Origin: Haliotis asinina
Taxonomy: Eukaryota; Mollusca; Gastropoda; Lepetellida; Haliotidae
Direction of reading: 5' to 3'
NCBI RefSeq assembly: GCF_037392515.1
Contig: NC_090280.1
Coordinates: forward strand, 74,698,504-74,762,503
Length of the DNA stretch: 64,000 nt
The notes beneath the pieces were generated by a model. It was not told the origin of the DNA. It did not search any database and saw only the letters and a list, made by a program, of their open reading frames with translations. Each line of letters opens with the position of its first letter. The stretch's first letter is position 1. This document shows, in pieces, positions 25,701 to 33,689 of the stretch. Position numbers and translations under genes: made by a program.

Positions 25701-26347
25701 TTAAAAAAATAGTCATGAATCATCTAAATCTTAATCTTAACATAATAAACTTCCAGCAGAATTGTGTTACCTCTGTGTCACAGGGAAGAGAGGTAGCCTA
25801 ATGGTTATAGTTATCACTCACCTAACTGAAGATCTGGGTTCGATTCCCCATGAGTGCAATGTGTGAAACCCATTTCTGGTGTCTCCCATCATGATATTGC
25901 TCGAATAAGCTGCAAAAAGAATTCGAACTTACCTCTGTGACAATGTTGGTTTCACGATCCTCCGTCACATATGTCCAGTCTCCTGCCCCACAGGTCAGTG
26001 TAATGTTGTCACTGTTGTCCAGAAATATCGTGGTTCTACACTGCCCAGTCGTCCTCCCAACAACAGTGAAGTTCTGGTCTGCATGAGTGTAGACATTGCT
26101 CCCTCGCAAAGGGTCACAAGAGTGTGGGGTTCTTGCCCCGAAGAAGGCCATTATTACATGATTGAAAACTAGTGGTGAGTAGTTCAGACACAGAAGTATG
26201 AAAATTATCACTTGGTAACAGCCTGGGCTGCCAAGCTTCCCTATCAGTTCATCCATTTTCAGTGATAAACCAGAAACCTTGTCTTTGCTAGAAGGTTGGT
26301 ACTTTTCCTGTGACCCCATGATGGGTTTTGTCCAAGACTGCTAACGT
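13479..26347 (-). CDS. Organic cation transporter-like protein, SLC22 family (nine coding exons)
   Basis: A plasma-membrane major facilitator transporter for organic ions; the substrate cannot be told. Coding exons: 25933-26319, 21647-21877, 20349-20545, 19619-19852, 18787-18921, 18307-18395, 16782-16893, 14373-14445, 13479-13712. Phases match at every junction and give 563 residues, the usual SLC22 length. TM1 lies at about 34-60. A large extracellular loop follows, with Cys 68, 94 and 110 and N-glycosylation sites at 83 and 105. The MFS signature GYLSDRFGRRP is at 159-169, PESLRW at 275-280, ELYPTVIR at 455-462 and LPET at 513-516. The ATG at 26319 lies 28 nt inside an exon whose acceptor is at 26347, so a 5' UTR exon lies farther upstream. 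Intron 6 is GC-AG. Intronic repeats carry copies of its own exon ends. Family assignment is strong; the subfamily is not resolved. Confidence 0.93.
14095..14222 (-). repeat. SINE-A copy in SLC22 intron 8
   Basis: Reverse SINE-A: GGGGACACCAGAAATGGGC, then CCCATGTGGGGAATCAAACT (B-box region), then a diverged A-box region. Confidence 0.75.
14373..14445 (-). CDS. SLC22 exon 8 (residues 462-486)
   Basis: Acceptor CTTTCAG. Encodes NIGMGTCAFWTRLGG, the loop and start of TM11. Donor CACCCTG|GTAAGT, phase 0. A 19-bp near-copy of part of this exon lies in the GAGT run at 14481-14499. Confidence 0.92.
14456..14533 (+). repeat. (GAGT)n run interrupted by an exon 8 fragment
   Basis: Two GAGT runs flank GTGGGGCAATGGCACCTCC (14481-14499). 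This matches the exon 8 segment GTGGGGCAATGACACCTCC at one mismatch. The runs themselves resemble SINE tails. Confidence 0.85.
14536..14605 (+). repeat. (ATTGT)n microsatellite
   Basis: About fourteen near-perfect pentanucleotide units lying between the GAGT run and a SINE-A body, so probably an expansion within the SINE 3' part. Confidence 0.95.
14606..14741 (-). repeat. SINE-A copy in SLC22 intron 7
   Basis: GGGACACCAGTAATGGGC, then TTGTGGGGAATCAAACCC, then a TTTAACCATTAGGCTATCC block: the reversed tRNA-like head. Confidence 0.8.
14881..15185 (+). repeat. Diverged tandem units derived from the exon 7 donor region
   Basis: Repeated CTGATAACAATGGGATACAG-like units, spaced about 36-45 bp and decayed. 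They resemble the last bases of exon 7 and the donor read on the plus strand. Confidence 0.7.
15190..15611. mobile_element. Hairpin-rich insertion within the exon 7-derived array
   Basis: It opens with a strong inverted repeat: about 15206-15234 against 15272-15301, sharing GGGTTTTATCAGTCCC, with an inner stem around TAAGG/CCTTA. It also holds a perfect 12-bp stem AGCGGGAGTATA (15503-15514) with its complement at 15522-15533. It splits the tandem array, so it is probably a non-autonomous insertion of unknown family. The boundaries are approximate. Confidence 0.55.
15612..15780 (+). repeat. Tandem units derived from the exon 7 donor region
   Basis: Units such as CATAAAAGTGGGATACAGCT continue the array after the hairpin insertion. 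It is then interrupted by the MITE at 15781. Confidence 0.75.
15781..16621. mobile_element. MITE with CTGTAAAC termini and TA duplication
   Basis: The left end CTGTAAACTGTCC and the right end (reverse complement CTGTAAACAGCC) are inverted, each flanked by TA. Both subterminal regions carry AAATTTTCGCGA motifs. It is 841 bp, has no transposase, and is inserted in the exon 7-derived array. A TA target suggests the Tc1/mariner-pogo group, but the family is not determined. Confidence 0.75.
16624..16781 (+). repeat. Decoy donor array next to SLC22 exon 7
   Basis: Four tandem units of about 36 bp. On the minus strand each reads AGCTGTATCCCAC...TATCAG|GTATGT or close variants, so each copies the exon 7 end and its donor. 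The nearest decoy (CTCAG|GTGTTA) lies 36 nt past the real donor and in frame. Confidence 0.88.
16782..16893 (-). CDS. SLC22 exon 7 (residues 425-462)
   Basis: Acceptor GCTTCAG. Encodes TM10 and the conserved ELYPTVIR. Donor TTATCAG|GTATGT, phase 2. The last 20 or so bases plus the donor are repeated many times downstream in the gene (16624-16781 and beyond). Confidence 0.93.
17572..17770 (-). repeat. SINE-B copy in SLC22 intron 6
   Basis: Reverse SINE-B: CAATATTCCACCTG, TCTGTAAATAACTGAATC, GTGGTCAGCATCATGAGC and GATCTTCACAGGTG are recognisable. Confidence 0.75.
18307..18395 (-). CDS. SLC22 exon 6 (residues 395-425), GC donor
   Basis: Acceptor CTGTTTCAG. Encodes CKRRYSVVTFAFLAAVTC (TM9). No GT donor precedes the in-frame stop. 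The GC donor ACAG|GCAAGG gives phase 1, which fits exon 7 exactly. Confidence 0.85.
18620..18728 (-). repeat. SINE-A copy in SLC22 intron 5
   Basis: GGGGACACCAGAAAT followed by a diverged B-box region and a GCTTTAACCATTAG block. Confidence 0.7.
18787..18921 (-). CDS. SLC22 exon 5 (residues 350-395)
   Basis: Acceptor ATGTTGCAG. Encodes TM7 and TM8 (VSVGYYGLTLQ ... YIIFLIGASVEMAAYLLD). Donor AAGTT|GTAAGT, phase 2. Confidence 0.92.
19242..19377 (-). repeat. SINE-A copy in SLC22 intron 4
   Basis: ATATTCCAGCAATATCAC, GACACCAGAAAT and GTGGGGCATCGAATCTGGG mark the reversed tail, middle and tRNA-like head. Confidence 0.75.
19388..19487 (+). repeat. SINE-A head in SLC22 intron 4
   Basis: Forward orientation: GTAGCATAGTGGTTAAAGC (A-box region), CAGGTTTGATTTC (B-box region) and AAGCCCATTTCTGTGTCC. 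It is 3' truncated. Confidence 0.75.
19619..19852 (-). CDS. SLC22 exon 4 (residues 272-350)
   Basis: Acceptor CTTTCAG. Encodes IMPESLRWM and the long cytoplasmic loop between TM6 and TM7 (GKLDAAEKLVEKVAKFNKK). Donor TATCAGTG|GTAGGT, phase 2. Confidence 0.93.
19988..20100 (+). repeat. Third copy of the 240-830 dispersed repeat (partial)
   Basis: GAGGTTTTTGCAGA, then ATCATTAAAATATT(C)ACACAGTTCAC and AGGTGTTCAAGAAGCACATG follow the same order as at 690-815. Confidence 0.7.
20349..20545 (-). CDS. SLC22 exon 3 (residues 207-272)
   Basis: Acceptor TTTTCCAG, then GLQISSYVLVAEMF. Encodes TM4-TM6. Donor ATATATG|GTGAGT, phase 2. Its first 25 or so bases and its acceptor are repeated in tandem just upstream, at 20546-20870. 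Confidence 0.93.
20546..20870 (+). repeat. Decoy acceptor array upstream of SLC22 exon 3
   Basis: Units of 57-61 bp, then two diverged ones, repeat the exon 3 start (GGATATCTGCA at 20531, 20592, 20649, 20706). Each carries the CAG acceptor followed by a GAGT run. On the minus strand each unit reads TGTTCCAG|GG(C/A)(T/C)TGCAG. Confidence 0.88.
21248..21548 (+). repeat. 30-bp satellite with higher-order structure, SLC22 intron 2
   Basis: Ten units of a 30-bp motif carrying the palindromes ATCGAT and TGATGCATCA. Units 2-5 and 7-10 carry matching variants, including the ATAAATACTTAATGC form, so a 150-bp (five-unit) block has been duplicated. Confidence 0.9.
21647..21877 (-). CDS. SLC22 exon 2 (residues 130-206)
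   Basis: Acceptor TTGACCAG, then WDLVCDNSYL. Encodes TM2, the loop motif GYLSDRFGRRP, TM3 and the start of TM4. Donor CTGCAG|GTAGGT, phase 0; 77 codons. Confidence 0.93.
22086..22269 (-). pseudogene. Orphan terminal exon resembling an SLC22 C-terminus
   Basis: On the minus strand, an acceptor-like GTCTTACAG is followed by an open frame to a stop. It reads FTWAQLFGMPVCMTGSLILD, then VLPEDQLPHV and a charged tail ending DNIQ. A hydrophobic segment plus LPE-x-x-LP at this spacing recalls the last TM and the LPET-x-x-x-LP motif of SLC22 proteins. It lies in intron 1 of the transporter, in the same orientation. It may be a leftover of a second transporter copy or an alternative last exon. Similarity is weak, so the call is tentative. 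Confidence 0.4.
22507..22514. promoter_or_regulatory. CRE-like palindrome TGACGTCA in SLC22 intron 1
   Basis: A perfect 8-bp CRE consensus, with two near matches (TGACGTTA, GGACGTCA) within the next 45 bp. Function is unproven. Confidence 0.3.
22704..22910 (+). repeat. SINE-B copy in SLC22 intron 1
   Basis: TTCAGTAACTCATGCTTG, GACTTGGTTGACACATGTCA, TGTTGATCACTGG, TTATTTACAGACC and an (ACTC)n tail. Confidence 0.8.
23468..24640 (-). mobile_element. Tc1-like DNA transposon, decayed
   Basis: Terminal inverted repeats share AAACTCTGTCAAAAAGG and ACAACCCCTGT, in a TATA-rich target. On the minus strand, decayed transposase reading frames show an N-terminal MPRLSAAYRNIAIG with helix-turn-helix-like sequence. 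A later VMVWGDISHNQKSDLV and a catalytic-type QKDNVRPHIARA block follow. Frameshifts and stops between these parts make it inactive. It lies in intron 1 of the SLC22 gene. Confidence 0.8.
25785..25910 (+). repeat. SINE-A copy with clear tRNA-like head
   Basis: GGTAGCCTAATGGTTATAG (A-box region) and GGGTTCGATTCCCC (B box), then AAACCCATTTCTGGTGTC and GATATTGCTCGAATA. It lies only about 20 bp past the donor of the first SLC22 coding exon. Confidence 0.85.
25933..26347 (-). CDS. SLC22 exon with start codon (residues 1-129)
   Basis: Acceptor TTTTCAG before 26347, then a 28-nt leader, then the ATG at 26319. It encodes the N-terminus, TM1 and the extracellular loop with its Cys residues. Donor GAG|GTAAGT, phase 0. 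The protein ends here in ...TNIVTE and continues WDLVCD in the next exon, as expected for the family. Confidence 0.92.
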
Positions 26348-26464
26348 CTGAAAATGAAACCAAACAACACAAATATAGAGTACAGTTACAGAAGTAGTGA
26401 CAGAGTATAGTTATAGCTTAGAGTAATCCCGTACCAAGTTTGTGGGTGAAGGTTAAGACAAAGA

Positions 26465-26970
26465 TCATCAATATCTCTAGGGTATATGTTTCAGTTAATC
26501 TCCACTGTACCCTGGATGCATCTACAGCTCTCCTTGATGAATGTATTACCTCCCTAGGTTGGCTTTACATCCAACCAGGTGTATATGCTGGTAACTTATG
26601 TGTAACATTCTCAACTCACTTTCTGTTCCTCAATTATCTAAGCAATATTAAAAATGGCAACACAAATAATGCAGAGGTACTCTGATATAGGAGGAGTTCT
26701 TGCATATTTTGTAAAAGTTTTTGAATTGTCCATTTGTTTGTAATTGATTTCACCAAAATCTGAGTCACACTGTGAATAAACCTTCGCAGCTGCAACCGCT
26801 ATCTTTGTTAACACTGGCAAGCTTGGTTGAAATGATGGCTTAGTTGGTTGGCTACTGTGGGAATGCGGAGTCAGAAAAGGGAGGTAATAAAATTATTGGA
26901 CTGAGCCAGAGATTCATCCAGGGTATAGTAGAGATTTATCGAAACGTATACCCTGGAGATATCAAGGATG
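26465..26970. repeat. Inverted-repeat element with about 60-bp ends
   Basis: 26465-26525 and 26912-26970 are reverse complements with mismatches, sharing AGGGTATA(T/C)GTTTC and TACCCTGGATG. No transposase lies between them. It is probably a MITE of unknown family. Confidence 0.65.
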
Positions 26971-26984
26971 TTAGACAAATGGAT

Positions 26985-27440
26985 CAACAACAAAGCTACT
27001 CTTAAAGCGAACCTTCAATCTCAGAAAAACATGTTGGTACTTGTGTACCCAAGATCCCTAAACTGACTGGAGACAGCTTAGAGTTACGTGAGTACATCAT
27101 GGATCTCAGATGAGGTCCAAAATTGACAGACAATTTCATATTTATTAATATCCCCCAAGACCAAGCCCCAGCCCACCCTCAAACACTGTGAGCAAGACCT
27201 GAAATAATTCATAAATGATCACCTTCAGTTGGACAGAGAAAATATGGAATTCAAACATGTCCACAGAATTGGCAAAGATGTCCGGACAGGGTGACTGAGA
27301 CAGACCCCTCAATGACATGTTTATCTACACCACCGAGGAATGCAATTCTGTTAAATTCCAATTACCCACCTGGCCCTTGAATTCTGGTGCTGACCCAATA
27401 TTTTTTTAAATGGTATGAACAATACAAGCTTCCAGATACC
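26985..27440 (+). pseudogene. Decayed LINE ORF1 fragment (L1-like)
   Basis: Broken frames read FIFINIPQD, then FINDHLQLDRENMEFKHVH and HRIGKDVR. This order matches the RRM-to-C-terminal part of L1-type ORF1 proteins, which carry a xxHRIGK motif. Several stops are present. No ORF2 was found next to it. Confidence 0.5.
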
Positions 27441-28074
27441 ATTGTTTTAACCTGGCACTGATAGACATCATCCATTCTGATAGAGAAAATCAACATGATG
27501 GCAACAAGCTTGATTAAATAAACAAATAAACATTGATAAATGTGATTTTAGTTTGTATGTTACTTCTAAAAAAATGTAATACCTACCTACCCTAAATTTT
27601 AAAGAACTGCAACCAGAACCACAAAATCATTTATTTACTTCACCTTTAAGTGAGCAACACATGCTCCCTACAGAATAGCAAGTCTGACCCTCAGGAGGAC
27701 TTCTAGGACTGGCACGGCGGACATGCCAACCTAGATAAAACACTTTGTCTCTGAATATAAAAATTTTTGATAGTAAGAAACAAAACCATTTAAATTGAAA
27801 AGGAGCCCCGGGTAGGCCTTTTCTTTTGGTACGCTGAGCCTGGCAGTTGCTAATTTCACTACAATCACCTCAATGGTAGGTAACACAATTAAATTCAATT
27901 CGGACATGATCTCATGTAAATGAATATCGAACAGTACTCACCAGTTTTGATGTCAAGATCAGTCAATCACAATTCATATTATATGGGGGACATGTAAACC
28001 CTTCCCTATGTCATACATATATGTAAATTATTTTATATAATGCTGTAAAACACGTTTGCACTCAAAAGGAAGTA
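27441..28074. other. No gene recognised
   Basis: AT-rich sequence between the LINE fragment and the Tc1 element, without recognisable content. Confidence 0.4.
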
Positions 28075-29607
28075 TACTGAACTACAAAAGAAACGTCGCA
28101 CTTTTCAAAGTCATCTTACTCACACCTGATGTGGAATTTGATAGGCTGACTCACAGTTTATGCTATTGTAACATTACAAATATGGCATTGACCATTCATA
28201 ACACATCATTTTAAAGAAATGAGATTTCTGAGTAGGATTCAAACTCATACCCTTTCCATGAACATGGTAATGCTCTTGAACGCAACTTTCTGAAAAGCAT
28301 GATGCACGCGCAAATCCCTGGTCTAGTGGGTATAAAAAGGACCCCAAACCATCATCCTGTCATTCGATTCCTGATCACTGTCACCATGCCACGTTTGACT
28401 CGAAATCAGAGGAAACAAGCCATCGGACGTCCTCACGCTGGTCAACGTCCACGGGTCATTGCCAACGACTGTAGTGCTCGGACAGTCGAGAGACTGCAGG
28501 AGCGGTACAATGCAACCAACAGCACTAACGATCGTCAGCGCAGTGGCCGCCCCAGGATAACAACAGCACGTCAAGATTGTCATCTTCATCGGGAGCACTT
28601 GCAGGATCGCTTCCGCACAGCGACAGAATCGGCTCGAGCGACTGTTGGAACCCACAACAGACCCATTTCTGCAGCAACAGTTCATCGTCGGCTGAGAACT
28701 TTCAACCTGGCCTGTTGACGTCCTGCTCAGGGTCCTGTCCTGACAGTTCGACATCGTCGGGAACGTTGTCTGTGGGCCCAACAACATCGGCACTGGCGCT
28801 ATCAGCGGTGGAGGACTGTAATCTTTTCAGACGAGAGTCACTACTGCATATCCGTGGCAGATGGCAGAGCTAGAGTTTGGACGAGGGGTGAACGGTACAT
28901 TGATGCATGTCTTATGGAGAGGGACTCGTGGGGAGGACCAAGCATCATGGTTTGGGGTGGCATTGGACTGAACCACAAACTTGGACCCCAGGTGTTCCAG
29001 AATATTGGTCCAGGTCAAGGAAATGGAGTGACTGCTGTCCGTTACATCGATCAAGTGTTAAGACCGCACGTTGTGCCACACTTCGCCCTTCATCCAAACC
29101 ACGTGTTTCAACAGGATAATGCACGTGCTCACACAGCCAGGATAACGAGGGACTTCTTCCAACAGCACAACATCCGCACATTGCCCTGGCCTGCTCTAAG
29201 TCCAGATCTGAACCCAATTGAGCACCTATGGGATGAAATTCAGAGAAGGATGAATGACCTTCGACCAAGGTCGACAACTGCTGCAGAACTCACGGCAGGT
29301 TTTCTCAGAGTGTGGAATGCTATCCCCATGGCCTTCATCAACCACTTGATACACTCCATGTATAGGCGTTGCATGGCAGTTATCAACGCAAATGGTGGCC
29401 ACACACGCTACTGACTTCAACCCTGAATGTCAATGACATGACCTCATCATGTGGCACCATGTGTTGTCAGACTTGTTTCTGGAGTACTTGTTAATCAACA
29501 GGACAAAACAGTTCCTTCAATTTCAACCTTAAATAAGAAATATGTTTCCACATAAATAAAACAGTTTGAAATACATACATGTACGACATTTCTTTCGTAG
29601 TTCAGTG
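28075..29607 (+). mobile_element. Tc1-like DNA transposon, nearly whole
   Basis: 1533 bp flanked by TA on both sides (28073-28074 and 29608-29609). The left end TACTGAACTACAAAAGAAAC and the right end (reverse complement CACTGAACTACGAAAGAAAT) are short matching terminal inverted repeats. One transposase frame runs through the middle, with a single internal stop. Confidence 0.9.
28386..29414 (+). pseudogene. Tc1-like transposase (DD34E) with one in-frame stop
   Basis: Cuts and pastes its own element. Read from the ATG at 28386 (MPRLTRNQRKQAIGR), the frame is 342 codons plus stop, the usual length for the family. The N-terminal half has paired helix-turn-helix-like sequence and a GRPR motif (residues about 55-60). 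The catalytic residues are all present: Asp in FSDES, Asp in QQDNARAHTA, and Glu in SPDLNPIEHLWDE, with 34 residues between the last two. The single lesion is TGA at 28716-28718, which fits a C-to-T change in a CGA codon. It ends in NGGHTRY. Confidence 0.9.
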
Positions 29608-29874
29608 TATGTTGTACGCTCTGATTAACAACTTTCATGAGGTACCCCATCTGGAAATCTGAAAGTTTTGTCACCAAAATTTGACATACCTCTACCAAAT
29701 ACCTTAATGCATCTGAGAGTAAATGCACTGAGATGAGATCACAAAAGAAAGATGCTGAAAACAAGTGTTATTGGTAAATTAAGGTGAATGTGTTGTTTAG
29801 GAGACAGTTGTCCAGGTATGACTGGAGGAGCATATTTATCTACAAACATTCGCCGACTTATGTCTGGACAACTT

Positions 29875-30215
29875 CAGTGTTTGGCCGGAGGCATAAAACC
29901 TGCATATTTGATGCACAGATTATCTCAAATACATAGTGAATTTAAAATCATTTTAACATCATTTTTGACACAATGCTACTGGTTCCCAAGTTCAGATCAT
30001 CTACGTTTGTAATTTGCTGTTGTTTAAAACTACTTACATTGTATTGCCTTACATTGTATTTTATTGTTATTCAACAATCATAGCTGATGTCTTGATGAAA
30101 GTTCCACACTGAAGTTGACTCCCAAAACATGCCCATGACTCCCTCTCATGACACCAGGGAGTCATGATGACTAAATTTTCATGTCTATGGCAAACACTGC
30201 AAATTGGTGATATAT
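29875..30215 (+). repeat. Dispersed repeat shared with 53255-53612
   Basis: Shared blocks in the same order: TATTTGA...TCTCAAATA, AGTGAATTTAAAA, GTAATTTGCTGTTGTTTAAA, TTGATGAAAGT and CATGACACCAG. It is non-coding. Confidence 0.8.
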
Positions 30216-30409
30216 AAATCATTTCATGAGATTTGACAAGTTTTTAGGGATCTCTCCAAAGAGGGCTATTGACAATGTGTGATGAATGAAGCAGGCATGT
30301 GGGGATATTCAATGGATCGATTACTGCCTCGTATGACAGCCTGGATTGGAATGAAAAAATAATTTGTTTCCTCTTGTTGCTGCAAAAATACCCGCATTAT
30401 GAGCGTCAT

Positions 30410-30570
30410 TGAGTGAGTATGGGGTTTTACGCTAATTCTAGTGATATTCCAGCCACATGAAGACTGAGAACACCTAAGCAATGGACTTCATAAACTGTAC
30501 CCATGTGGGGGAATGAAAACCCAGGTCTTCGGTGTGATGAGTGAACACTTTTTTTTTTACCCCATCATCC
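30410..30570 (-). repeat. SINE-A copy
   Basis: GAGTGAGTATGGGGTTTTAC tail, then GATATTCCAGCCACATG and CCCATGTGGGGGAATGAAAA. The head is diverged. Confidence 0.75.
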
Positions 30571-30705
30571 CTAAAATGAAAATATCACAAGTGTGTGTCA
30601 TTCACCTTTACACATTTCCAGCTTTCAGGGTACTGTTTTACTTGCATAACTTTCCTGATTTGCAACATTCAAGTGTGGACAGACATATGTCAGCCTTATG
30701 GTTAG

Positions 30706-30955
30706 AAGCAGTCTTCAGTAACCCATGCTAATTACAAGAGGTGAGAAACAGGAACGGGTGGCCATGGTCAGCAATATTCCAGCTATAATCATGGCAGTGG
30801 TCTGTAAATAATCATGGCTGAACCAAACAGCATGATCATCGATCTACACAACTGGATACTTATAATGACATGGCCTGTCACCCAAGTCAGCATTTCATTT
30901 AACTATCCTTCAGTCAACTCTTACAATAAGCATGGGATCTTCGTGGGTTCACTCA
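30706..30955. repeat. Two SINE-B fragments in opposite orientation
   Basis: A plus-strand head (CTTCAGTAACCCATGC, about 30706-30765) abuts a minus-strand copy. That copy runs from AGCAATATTCCAGC (30767) to GGGATCTTCGTGGGTTCAC. This suggests insertion of one SINE next to or into another. Confidence 0.7.
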
Positions 30956-32247
30956 CTTTTACCTTGAGTGTTGAATAATACAGGTGACCATTTTCTACGT
31001 TGAACTCACTGAACAAATAACAGAACAAAATGTACACATTTTCATTGAGGAAAGGCTGCCATAGCAATGTTAAAAACAGCATACATGATAATCAAATGAG
31101 TCCTTGCCCATCACTCAAAAGTGCTCAGAAGTCCCAACACAACAACACAACAAAATGAACATGCTTACATCAAGAAAAGGTTGTCTGCCTGCACGGGATG
31201 GCTACATGTCAACTTGCTTGAGATCAGGCTCACTGACCCATATCAAATACGTTTGCATTCTCCTGAATGGCCTCTTGCTGGCTAATGTTCACATTCAGTG
31301 TATATGTTGTAGGGTAGACTAAATCTCAATCTTTGAAAATATTATTTCATTCAAAACAAATAATTCCATTTTTATTAAAAAGCAGCTTAGGTGAACAGTG
31401 AGATTCTGAACCTGATGACAATCTAGACTTGTATAATTTTAGGCTTTAGCAGGGTAGAAAGGGTTGGGCAGAAGAGAAAATAATGTGGACAGCGACTGTG
31501 AGACAGGCAAGTTGAAGGAGTGGTGACTTTGATTCAAAGTGTTGACAATGTGACTGTGAAAGGCAGAAGGAGGTTTACCCCTGACACAGCTGAAGTCTAA
31601 CCTCCTGGCTTTACAGAAGCAAGCATGCAGCAGCCAAGAAGATCAAAACATGTTCTCTCTGGTAATGAAGAAGAATAAAACAAGGTAAGCAGAGAAACTT
31701 ACATGACAACTGAAAGTGTTGTTACCTATAAACTTCTGGTAGTTTGGCTGTCAGCAAATACCTTCATCACAGGTATTTCCATGAATAATTATGATGTGAA
31801 CCAGGAAATTCAGGGCTGTTTTTGGATGTAGTGAACAATGTTGTGATATTTACAACTATAAAGATGGACGACAGTTCAGATGTGAATTTAATGGGCTAAT
31901 CTGATTGGTCATATATACATCACTAGTCTACAATACTGATAGTCTATAAACAGACTATTAGAAGCTAGCTAAATTAGTTACGTATGTCACATCTCCCTTT
32001 TGAAGGAAAATTTAAAGTTGTATTGCACTATGATAAACAATGTTCTGCACTACACCTGCGATGGTCCTGAGAGAGAATAAATGTCTTTGGCACATTTGAC
32101 AATTAGTAGTCAATTGATATTAAAATATTACAGTTCTTTGGCACAAAATGATAATCACAATATTACAGTCCATTGGGAGAATGCTGGCTGCTACTCATGA
32201 TACTGATCATCATGATCATGTCTGTGTTGATTAGAACCTTTACATGT
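30956..32247. other. No gene recognised
   Basis: No coding motif, RNA gene or interspersed repeat could be identified in this intergenic stretch. Confidence 0.4.
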
Positions 32248-32361
32248 TCAACTGTCTCTGAGCTTGCTTTAACAATAAAATTAACTTTAACAGTCTCTGA
32301 ACTTTTTTAACACTGAAATTTTCACAGTCTCTCAAATTATTATAATACTGAGACTTTCATA
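32248..32361 (+). repeat. Short tandem array with CAGTCTCTGA units
   Basis: Units of about 45-50 bp with CAGTCTCTGA...TTTAACACTGA. One further unit continues at 33658-33690, so the Tc1 element at 32362 was inserted into the array. Confidence 0.7.
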
Positions 32362-33657
32362 CAGTGTTCCCAGAAATTATTGAGAAAATCTTTGTTTTTT
32401 TTCTAATGATGCTAAGATTGGAAAAAGGGCTTTCACTATGCACTAAGCATACTAAATAAGGGAGACAACTCTTGAAGGCTTAGAAGGCAGCTCATTACGT
32501 TAAGAGTTATCTCCCTTGTCTGAGCAGACGGCTTCCTGTGTTGACATTGCAGAATTTACAGCAAGAGAGAAAAGAAAGCTCATTCTAGATGATTTTGAAA
32601 GGGGTGAGGCTGATGCTAAAGTGTTAGCTTGTAGACATGGTATTCCTCTGTCTACAGTATACAGAACTTTGAAGAATATTCAAACAGGAACCGGGATAGA
32701 GCACAAAGCAGGGGCAGGTCGGCCTAGGAAATTCAGTGTTGTGGATCGCCGAAGACTTGGGCAGATTGTGAGTAGGGGCAAATTGAAAAGTGTTGAGTAC
32801 ATCAGAAATGAAATGATTAGCAGAGGAAGTCCTCAGGTATGCATGAAACAGTTAGGCAGGAATTACAGAGACTTAATTGGGTGAAAAAACGTGGAATTCC
32901 CTCGCCGTTGATGAAAGATGCACAAAAAGAAAAACGTTTAAACTGGTGTCGGGCTCATGAAAATCAAGATTGGGATAATGTTTTCTTTTCGGATGAAAGT
33001 TCTGTTTGGCTTTTCCCTAATTGTGTGAAAATTTGGACTAAAGATACTGTCAAACCTATCTACCAGCGACCAAAACATAGCCCGAAGTTTCACATGTGGG
33101 GTGGCATATCGGCTCACGGAGTGACGCCATTGTGTGTTTTCATGGGAAACTTGACAAAAGAAAGATACGTTGACATTCTAAATGGTCACCTTCTTCCGAC
33201 AGCACAAACATTGTATGAAGATGATTGGATTTTCCAGCATGATAATGACCCAAAACACACGGCGCGCTACACAAAACAGTGGTTGTCGGGCGAAAATGTT
33301 CAAGTTTTAGACTGGCCCAGTTACAGCCCAGACCTAAACCCAATTGAGAATGTGTGGGGAGTCATGAAGGACAGTATAAACCAAAAGGGACTGAGAAATA
33401 TTGAAGATATGAAGGCCGAGGTGGTCCAATATTGGGATACCCTGTCACACGATTACCTACAAACTTTGATGGGTACTGTGCCTAGGCGTATTCAGGCATG
33501 CATTGCTGAGCGAGGAGGTCTAACAAAGTACTAAAACAAGACTGAGACTGTAAAAGGATGATGTTTTAACATGTTTATGTAAGTAAAACGCCAGAAGTTA
33601 ATGAACGTAATGAGTTACATGACGCAACATGATTCTCAATAATTTCTGGGAATACTA
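32362..33657 (+). mobile_element. Tc1-like DNA transposon (second family)
   Basis: 1296 bp, flanked by TA at 32360-32361 and 33658-33659. The inverted termini share TTCCCAGAAATTATTGAGAA. It encodes one transposase split by a frameshift. The close match of its two ends suggests a fairly recent arrival. Confidence 0.9.
32516..33534 (+). pseudogene. Tc1-like transposase (DD34E) with one frameshift
   Basis: The first part, from MSEQTASCVD, carries helix-turn-helix sequence (LACRHGIPLSTVYRTLKN) and a GAGRPRKF motif. Near 32838 the protein changes frame and continues with HETVRQELQRLNWVKKRG to the end at 33534. Catalytic residues are visible: Asp in FFSDESS, Asp in QHDNDPKHTA and Glu in SPDLNPIENVW, with 34 residues between the last two. 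It ends in ERGGLTKY. The sequence is clearly distinct from the transposase at 28386, so the two elements are separate families. Confidence 0.9.
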
Positions 33658-33689
33658 TAGTCTCTGAAATAACACTGAGATTAGTACAC

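Noticed and set aside
25785-25860. Possible tRNA gene
   Set aside because: A- and B-box-like sequences are present, but the acceptor stem is not, and the SINE-A middle and tail follow directly.
28323-28793. Minus-strand open frame of 156 codons
   Set aside because: It is the shadow of the Tc1 transposase on the other strand.
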